Assembly: GCA_001899685.1 (NCBI GenBank)
Contig: MKWG01000046.1
Location: 234,306-298,305, forward strand
Length of the DNA stretch: 64,000 bases
Direction of reading: 5' to 3'
Source: Sphingobacteriales bacterium 44-15
Lineage (GTDB): Bacteria > Bacteroidota > Bacteroidia > Chitinophagales > Chitinophagaceae
Position 1 is the stretch's first letter. Every line of letters begins with the position of its first letter. Below, piece after piece: positions 46,401 through 53,800 of the stretch. Position numbers and translations under genes: made by a program. The notes below the pieces were generated by a model, which searched no databases, was not told the DNA's origin, and saw only the letters and a list, made by a program, of their open reading frames with translations.

Positions 46401-46985
46401 TCGCATACAGGGAATTACTGTTATGAGTTGTCGTCTGAGTTAGAGATCAGCAGAACGTCGGGGTCTTCGTCCCCGTCTGATAATATTCTTGGGTATACAA
46501 GTGGTAAATATAAACTGCTTGCTAACGAGCTTGCGAAAGGCTTTGCACCTGTACAAGGCAAAAAATACCTGTTGAGCGTTTGGGTAAATGATCATGTTCC
46601 CAATGACAATAAAATACAAAACCTGCAGGTGCAGTTGAATGGAACAAACATTCCTGTCAGCAGTACGGTTGTTCCTGTAGTGGAAGGATGGAAAAGGCTT
46701 GATATTCCTTTTACAGGCGGCGCATCCTTCGCACTTACGCTCAATCCTACTTCCATCATCGAAATTGATGACCTGCGTATCCTGCCTTATGACGGGCAAT
46801 TAAATACGTATGTGTATGATAACAGAACATTACGGTTGATGGCGCAACTGGATGAAAACAATTTCGCCACCCTGTTCGAGTATGATGATGAAGGAACACC
46901 CATACGCGTAAAAAAAGAAACTGAGCGGGGCATTATGACACTGAAGGAAAACAGGCAGTCATTCAAAGGCCGGTCTGAACAATAA
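40404..46985 (+). CDS. Giant secreted YD/SpvB-TcdB-like protein
   Basis: 2193 residues. The signal peptide covers about 1-30 (ends VAVRA). The N-terminal block with FTGDLKYNIPLLDVGGYPIN, SYQSGTGMEDEASWVGAGWS and LNPGAINRTMRG is the entry motif shared by SpvB/TcdB-like and Bacteroidota Rhs-type shell proteins. A galactose-binding/jelly-roll-like domain lies near 1975-2120 (DNKIQNLQVQLNGTNIPVSS). The end has a YD-type motif (NNFATLFEYDDEGTPIRVKK). No toxin tip and no type IX sorting domain are visible. It may form part of the shell or export machinery for the Rhs protein encoded about 860 bp downstream. Confidence 0.82.
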   Translation: MFTKNRRKIIAAFFLAIFSTELLSPVAVRALTSGPSQPEITKFEAAGVNDLVDLFTGDLKYNIPLLDVGGYPINLSYQSGTGMEDEASWVGAGWSLNPGAINRTMRGLPDDFNGNKSAGVEGDKIRKQYKKREFKKVGGQIVLKPSLFAWEFGSASLKLNVYKDNYFGIGASVGASLGFHMTQNSSTPYTAGLDIDVNSDVRDGVGISPTLSLTKMYDAYNDGPAKVGLSGGLHYNTRSGLKSVSLSASYNSSKEINEAPANLELTGVHYFGQTYTPVINANTSNTQYAFNFDGGVSLFGGYLGYGGGGYVYNEKILDKDISVPAYGYLNYLKGRKNTNALLDFNREKDGVFITSAPSIPTPVATQDFFTATSQTGSQQFRPYFAGNYIVYDRQHNNPSIQASAGVTIGGGWIYKGGARVEGAAGSATTGKWITGNNYIVPQEAAYNTVGAMDEPLYFKQVGDPAEPDNLFIGKAGTATEQVVLAGGITSTSYKNLSGTRSSPVLKRDVRDRRNYVLTYLTALQAKKYGLDKTINGDPRVDGVRKAHHISEMTVTDNEGKRMVYGIPVYNIKQEEATFAIVPPTTQAATDDARRTGTIGYTTTEASDQNQSGRDQLYMKETTPPYATSFLLTGILSPDYVDVTGDGISDDDLGTAVKFSYKKQGSIYKWRAPYTIDANKGNYNEGFLSDKNDDRANYVYGEKELWYLDKIESKTMIAVFHTSPREDGLGVSGEDGGRDINRRQEKLDKIELFSKADYIKNGSDAKAIKTVYFEYDYSLYPEVPNNSGNAVMVNDKDINLKKGKLTLKKVYFTFGKNSRGESNPYEFEYDERLLNDHNAGFPTIPGSDDESTDPPKDPYDKYLPRQSDRWGTYKKSFYNRVVNGNRVLNNSEFPYTIQEDDATSYSERELADRLASKWQLTQIATPTGSKISVEYESDDYAYVQNRRAMQMCFVEGITSSGNATGLGTADKLAIHLPKAVSSATEFKDLYLKQPDGSLTDKIFFKVFANIDNNPGHYDYVYGYAALDLANCTASGNTAFIALKKVDGYNPVAKAAWQMLRTDLPQLAYDNYDNTNVADGAAAIKSIVSAIGNLREIIQPFEKRAINRKFSDRIDLNKSMVRLNNPDMKKIGGGARVKMIQISDEWFEMNGKSNLVKGAKYGQVYDYALRDRSGNFIASSGVASYEPQIGNEENPFHEPVSFTEKVHWANDRQHFIEKPYCETYFPGASVGYSKVRVTAIGDDYQPGSPLIKHTGYIENEFYTARDFPTIVENLTLDKKLYENNLILKLFSATSIKRMATSQGFKIELNDMHGKPKATTIYNKGGDVVSSSEYFYKVKDENAAQKELNNEVQVLRQNGSIATTTIATDIDVITDVRESKNESTGGSVGGYSGGLQAWVIYIPYVAVNISPSITRDTYNSISMVKVVQQYGILSKTRTTQNGSTIEAENLLWDSQTGQVLLTRTQNAFDQYQYAFNYPAYMAYEGMSAAYKNIGATFSSFTIGANGSLAAYSSYLFPGDELGMVNEDNTVKRLWVIKSNDGSLRAVDENGEFVSGSGTFSVLRSGRRNILSAGAGTVLLSKDPRTGGDIDLTEAKQILDAKAVVYKDQWAVPVNRIPSTQTGPDPGCSDMFCILPFFYAAFTKVIQRNSATDIRRGIFAVSADNLTAYNYVPHCDPFHNGRSATEFDFSVNTLRYTTSGSTKQYYFNAGDVIKLGNYQVVIDAVDAAFKPFINQDLDELEMGDVFNNLPKCTVYLNNGDGNYAYEVPTYQVRGNGCNFTLDEVIGDCSASVPPGTHPENLDQYLSFKHLLTFHVVTAGGQEKICLDPVDKVINPYVKGILGNWRPYAAYVYTVNRSQPAGDPLQQGGTDIRIAGYYSSYNPFWTFQSTGLINYLSPGVDIPSHDNRWVWNTKSIYFDQKGNEIENVDPLNRYGSVLFGYQQSLAVAVGANARRNEIAFDGFEDYDFSLGSTEDCPPQKHFDFDFVESYGDWSNASGRIISTKSHTGNYCYELSSELEISRTSGSSSPSDNILGYTSGKYKLLANELAKGFAPVQGKKYLLSVWVNDHVPNDNKIQNLQVQLNGTNIPVSSTVVPVVEGWKRLDIPFTGGASFALTLNPTSIIEIDDLRILPYDGQLNTYVYDNRTLRLMAQLDENNFATLFEYDDEGTPIRVKKETERGIMTLKENRQSFKGRSEQ

Positions 46986-47020
46986 CAAAAAATTAAAGGA
47001 TCAATAAAATAATTAGGGAT

Positions 47021-47773
47021 ATGCGTACAAAAAAAATAAAACTGAGCCTGGTGGTATTGCTGGTAGTGATAAGCCTGGTCACCACCGCCGGGATTGGCAA
47101 ATGGCTGCATCGTAGTGAACCTGAGATACCTGCGGAGAATGGTACAATTGTTTTTAAGAAGCTCTATGCAAAGCTTGCAGATTTTAATGAAGACTTAAAT
47201 ATCAGCGGCATCATCACACTTTATGATGGCGAAGAAGTAAAAGAAAAAACATCATTCGAGCTACTGAGACAAAAGTACCGCGTGTATCACCGCATTGATT
47301 ATATTAAGCAGATAGGGAACGAAAATATATCGGTTCAACTGGATACGGTGAACAAATACTTATGGGTAGGCAAGCCGGATAAGGAAATGCTAAGGATGCA
47401 GAGAAAAGGGATGATTCCATTCGGTGATCTGATGGCTGATACTTCGTTTTTCAAAATTGTCAGTATCCCGGGGGAGAGACCTGCTATTGAGATATTTAAT
47501 GATTACCAACCGGAAATAAAATCCTGTGTGCTGATGTATGACCCTCAAAACTATATTATCCGGCAGGCGGTCATACAGTGGTGGAAACACCCCGGTTCTA
47601 TTGAAAACAGGGAATATTACAGGACGGTTACGGATTATCAATACAACGCTGCAGCAGCGATGAATATAGATGAATTGCTGAAGTCAATTGTAACAGTGAA
47701 CAGGAAAAAAGTGGAAGTCAATTCCGCTTATGCAGAATACCGGTTGGAGCTCGCAAACAACCTTAATAACTGA
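47021..47773 (+). CDS. Accessory envelope protein between the two giants
   Basis: Not recognised. 250 residues with an N-terminal hydrophobic segment (about 8-24) acting as signal or anchor. The mature part has alternating beta-strands and a KQIGNENISVQLDTVNKYLW motif, reminiscent of LolA-type lipoprotein-carrier barrels, which is only a resemblance. It is 35 bp after the 2193-residue gene and 72 bp ahead of the chosen Rhs start, so it is probably part of the same transcript and may assist the Rhs protein. Confidence 0.7.
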   Translation: MRTKKIKLSLVVLLVVISLVTTAGIGKWLHRSEPEIPAENGTIVFKKLYAKLADFNEDLNISGIITLYDGEEVKEKTSFELLRQKYRVYHRIDYIKQIGNENISVQLDTVNKYLWVGKPDKEMLRMQRKGMIPFGDLMADTSFFKIVSIPGERPAIEIFNDYQPEIKSCVLMYDPQNYIIRQAVIQWWKHPGSIENREYYRTVTDYQYNAAAAMNIDELLKSIVTVNRKKVEVNSAYAEYRLELANNLNN

Positions 47774-47845
47774 AATGAATAAATTTTATCCATGGCAAGC
47801 AATATTAAACGCTTTGTTATAAGCATAAAGCGAGGCGGGACATCA

Positions 47846-50800
47846 ATGAAATATTTGCCTCCGGTGATTTTCTTGTTGCTATGTTTCCTGCATACAGTTA
47901 ATCTATATGGAGCAGATGAGTCTTATATACAGAGCATATCAGGAAAGATAAAGAAGGGAGATTCGTGCATGGTGGTGGATGACAAGTTTGAGCATTTGTC
48001 GTTGGTAGACTGGAACCAGATCAACAACCTGAGCGTGGATAATATCATATCGTTTGAGCTAAGGCGGGATACAGCCATACAATTTTACAACCGTTCGTTT
48101 ACCTGTACCCTTAATGTTACCATAAAATATTTTTCAAGCCGTGACCAGCAGCACCCTACTGAGATCAAAGATGTAAACCTTGTAGTAAAATATGATACCG
48201 CGTCTGGGAGCTATTATCCTGTAGACGCTTCTTACAGATTTAAGAATGCCTACCGTGTAACGGTAGTTGTCAACTCCATCACATCCAAAGAGCTCGGCAA
48301 AAAGATCCCTGATATATTCCGTATCCGTAACCAGATATTTGTGAAGCGAAAATACCCGTTTGTGCAGGATGGGGGAGGTAAGCTTCGCCTTCAGGTGCAG
48401 GAACAGGAGCCGCAATCACAGCCTGCGGGCAGATCGGGTTCCATGATGCGTGTTGCAGCGGCGCTTGACCCTGCAGATCAGAAGCTGGATATTACGTGGG
48501 ATCCTGCAGACTTCCCGGGAGCAGAGGAATACGATCTTGAATGGACATATATTGATGGACAGGGCTATGAGGGAGGGAGGATCAAAGACAACTATGGAGG
48601 CACCGCCGGGCCCTATACTATACCCGGCAATTACCTGGAGGAATGGATGCGCTTCAACAGTACGAGGGTTACGGTGAGCAGCCCGTCGTATAGCATTAAC
48701 CTTCCTTATACAGAGGGGTATATATTGGTGAGGATAAGAAAGGTGTCGTACCAGGCGAACACAGGTCTTCGCCTTACCGATGCCTGGGTATACGAGGACG
48801 ATAATGATAATACAGCGTGTATCTATATAGATCACCATAATAAAGCTTTAAACTGGCAGTACACAGGATCGTTTGCGGAAGAGGGCAAACGTAAGGAAGT
48901 GATCACTTATTTTGACGCCACCATGCGCAGCCGTGAGATGGTAACGATAAGCAATACGGAAGACAAAGCCATTGTAGCGGAAACGGTGTATGATATCATG
49001 GGTCGGGCAACGATGAACATACTGCCTGCTCCCATAGATGATAATAAATTACAGTTTTATTCCGCGATAAATAAAAACAGTACAGGTAATGCATACAGTC
49101 ATGATGATATTGATCTTCCGGATGATCAGCACTGTAATATAGTAGCTCATGAGATGAGCAACCTGAGCGGAGCGTCACGGTATTATTCGTCCAATAACCC
49201 CTTCATCAATAATCAGTCGTATTATTTTACAAAATATGTAGCTGATGCAGGTGGTTATCCTTTTTCGGTTACGGAATATACAGCAGACAATACGGGCAGG
49301 ATCAGGCGACAGGGCGGAGTAGGTCCAACGTTCCAGACAGGCAGTGGTCAGGAGACGAGATATTATTATTCAAAGCCGATGCAAAAGGAGCTCGACCGTT
49401 TGTTTGGGATGGAGGCGGGTAATGCGTCGCATTACCTGAAGAACATGGTTATGGATCCCAATAGACAGATCAGTGTAAGCTATATAGATGCTAATGGTAA
49501 AACAGTAGCGACAGCGCTTGCCGGTATTGCGCCCGGCAATGTGGATCAACTGAGCTCTGCTACAGCAACGGGAGCAAGAACAACTATCAACCAGCCGCTG
49601 GTAAAGACAGCAGACTTCCGGGCAGACGCAGGAGTATTGCTGAAGCAATCGGCTGCAACTTTTACTGCGGTGGTAACAGGCAACTTTACAGTCCATTATA
49701 GTGTAAGTCCGGAGTCTCTCCTTACTACTCCCACTGCCAGCGCTGCTTTTTGCAGTAATTGCTATTATGACATAACCGTTGATGTAAAAGATGATTGCGG
49801 TAACCTGGTAGCAACCAAAAGCAGCACTCCCTTTACCGGTAATGATATTACCTGCCATGAAAACCCGGTTACCGTCACGGACGATCTGAGCTTTAGTGTG
49901 CTGAAAATAGGAGAATACACGGTTACCTATACGCTGAAGCTGAGTGAAGATCAGATCAAATACCAGGTAGATCAATACGTAGCTAATAATACTGACTTAA
50001 GGACGCTGCAATTATTTTTACATGATGAGCTGCTTGCTGCCGATCTGCAGTCCTGCTATTCGGAATGCAGCACCTGCGAAGCGAAGCTGGGGACGCTATC
50101 AGATTTTACGTCAAAGATGAATGCATTATTGCTGCAGTTGAAAAATGAGAAATATGAAGGATTAACCTTCGATCCTGCTTCACCGGAGATCACCGGTTGG
50201 ATCAGCAGCACCTATACCACCTTATATAATAATTGTGCAGCGATGGCCTCCACCTGCCAGCCGGTGATGTCGCCATGCGATATAAAGCTGGAGCAGATGA
50301 AAGCGGATGTACGCCCGGGTGGTCAATATGCTTTGTTTGATGAGGATACTTACGGCATACCTGCATCAGAAACGAATGTGAGCATACTGTCCTATAATAA
50401 AGGAGTTGCACAGAGCTACAAGAGCGATGCCCAGATCACGAACTATGAGTTTACGGATGAGGACGGGGTGGTAAGACATATCAAGGACGGGGATGTTACG
50501 GTAGCTGAATTTTTTAAAGCGTACATACAACACCCGGAGTGGGCGGATGATTTTGTGAAGCGTCATACAGAGTACTGCAGCTACCAGTGGTGCAGCGGCA
50601 CGGCATCATCGAGCTATATGTTCGATGCGAAGTTAAAGGAGCAGGTGACGACGGGAGAGCAGGCGCAGTCGTTGGGTTATTTTAGCCGTAGTAATTACAA
50701 AGCGCTGCTTGATGCCAATAAGGATCCATTTTTTGCCACGGGTGGAGCAGGTGCATCCTATAAGTCAAGCATGCAGAATGACTTATTGAATGCCTCCAGT

Positions 50801-53800
50801 GTTCTGCAGATATTAATTAAAGATAGTTATGGCACTGTTCAACCGGTGAAAAACATCCTGCCGTTGATAGACTGGCTGTTGTACTGCAAGCCTGTGGATG
50901 AGAACGCTACACAAACAGACTGGGTAAACTCGTGGAACAGTTGTTCTGTATCATCGGGTTGCCGTTCCCTTACCAGGGAATGGGAAATGTACAGAAATTA
51001 CTACCTGCAGTTGAAATCAAAGTACGTGCAGTTGGCAAAGGAAGCAGCGTTGCCTAATTGTAAAAACTGTTTTATAGGGGGAGCCTCATTATTATCGGGC
51101 TCCTGTAGTTTGGGAGCGTGCCCTGATCGCTCTGAATTTGCAATTGATCCTGATTATGTTTACGATAACGGGGCTTTTGATAATCTATATGACGGGTATA
51201 TTATTCATAAAACCGGTGCAAACGAAACGCCTGTTACCCGACCTGTGAAAATAATGATCAGGCGATATACCAAATTGAAAAGGTTTACATCTGCCTGGGA
51301 TCATATATGCTATGAATCAGACAATAGTTCATGGATTGAATTTCAGCCTGGTGAAAGCCGGAAATATGTAGGTCAGTTTTATATATATCCGCATGTAGAA
51401 TTATGCCAGGAAGCAGTGGAGGAGCAGGCTTCCTCCGTATATAGCAGTCATAAGGTTTCCGTATTGGAGATTTTGAATAATGCTTCACAATGTACCCCCT
51501 TACCCTCTTCTCCTTCCTGTACATCAGACCCTCTTTATGCTGCTTACCAGTCCAAGCAAAAGGTATTTAATGAGTATGCCGGTGAGGTATTAGCTTTAAA
51601 TTGCGCTATAGCAAACGGTGCTCCGGTAACGGAGACGCAGTCGGTAGATGCATTACGCGCGCAGGCAATTATTGATTTGGACGCATTAAAGCAAAGCTGG
51701 AAAGATAAGCTAAATGCGGTGCTGGAAGAGGAAAATATATTAGATGAAGCAAACGGTGTAACACCCAAGCGATTTGCGGGTATCGAGCCGGCTGATATTA
51801 TTACGCTGTCAGATCATTTATACGAGATAGCCAAAAAGAATATAGAGATAGCGGATGTATACAATATCCGTCCTGCGAGCACACTGCCTACAGGCGTGAC
51901 CTCATCTCATGGTCATAATGATTTTACAGACGCCTTTAGTGCGGTGATAGGGTCAACGCTGATGTCAAAGGGTTTTGGTCCCGACCTGCTGGAGCAGCCC
52001 TACCCTTATGACCGGGCCCCGTACCAGTTGAACGTACCGGTAGGGGATATTGTTAATACACCGGTTTGCAGCGCTCTGACCGCGCTGCGCCCAACGGGGT
52101 ATACCGATGAGCAGTTCCATAACTGGTTGCAGCAGGAGCTCAAAGAGGATTATAAGCTGAGCCTTGCTGAGCTGCAGGACCTGGTGAGCCGTTGCGCAAG
52201 CGGCTGCCGGGTGCTGGATAAGCCGCTGCTGCTGCCGGTGGCATTTATGACCACTCCATCAGGCGATGCACCCCACTCTTATGAAGGTTGCAGCGTAGTG
52301 TCGGGTCTGGTAACTGATTTTGGAACAGTATACCCGGATGTGGCAGCAGACACCAGGCTGTATCGTGTGCTGCTGACCAACTACCTGAACAAAAGGCTGG
52401 GTTATGCGTTATCTTATGATGAGTATGCGGACTTTACTACCGGTTGTGCCGGCACCCCCACCGCCCGCTTATACAATAAGCCTGCTTCACCGCTGCTGCT
52501 GCCGGATGATTTTGCCTGTACGGCCGATATCATCAGCAGTGTTTTTGACCGTGCAGGTCAGAACTATGAAAAGTATATAGAAGAAATAAAGCGCAACTTC
52601 CGTAACGCGTATATATCAAAATGCCTGAGCAACCAGGCGGGCGCCAACCTTGAAGGCGAGCTGTATGAATATCATTATACGTTGTATTATTATGATCAGG
52701 CAGGGAACCTGGTAAAAACCATTGCACCCGAGGGTGTGGTTTTACTGCAGGGCAATGACCTGGATAATGTAGATATCTACAGGAACCGGGATAATACCTG
52801 TGATGGCACGGGGCTGCCCCAGACAGAAGACCAGCAGGCTGCATTTACGGCATTAAGCGGCAGCCTGCAGAATAATACGGCAAAAGCGCTGGAGCTGTGG
52901 TTGTATAGTAATGGCGGAACAACACGGCAGTTCCGGATAGTAACTCCGGATCATAAATATATGTGCCAGGCAGCCTTGCAAAGCGGTAAGCTGTGGATAG
53001 AGCTGTATACGCTCAATAAGATCAATAGTCAGCAAATAATGATAACAGCGACCAACCATGTTGTGGCAGATGTGTCGGCAATTACCCTGAAGGACTGGTC
53101 GCACCTGGTGATACAATCCTCCTCAGGCATAGCCAGCGGTGCGCTAAGCGTTTATTTTGACGGGCAATTATTGACCAATCTTGCTCTTAGCGGTTTTCCG
53201 CTGACCTGGAGTATCAGCTACAGCGGCAGCAATTATGTGCTGCCTGCTGTTGATGTGGCAGCGTTCAGGCACATGCGTGTATACAACAGGGTAATTACGC
53301 TACCGGAAATAACAGCCAACATGCATAGCGAATGCTTTATGCCCGAAGGTAACCTGGCTGTTACCACCAACCCGCTGCTGCTGTGGTACCGGTTTAATAT
53401 CCCTTCGGGTGGCGGAGGGGAAAGCAATCCCGAAGGTGAGCCGCCGTTTTTGGTGCCTCAGCACCGTATGGCTACTACTTATTATTACAACAGCCTGAAC
53501 AAGGTGGTAAAGCAAAGCTCACCGGATGGCGGCACTTCCGAGTTTTGGTATGACCGTTTGGGCAGGCTGGCAATATCACAAAACGAAGAGCAAAAATCGC
53601 CTGCGGTGGCAGACGGTGAAAATCCTGCCGGCAGGTTCAGTTATACCAACTACGATGAGCTGGGTCGCATCAAGGAAGTAGGTGAAAAGCTGAATGCGGG
53701 CAGTGTTACGGAAAGCAATGCACGCACACCGTCATGGCTAAGCACCTGGCTTGCGTCGGGCAGCAACCGTCAGGTCACCCTTACGTATTACGACGATGAG

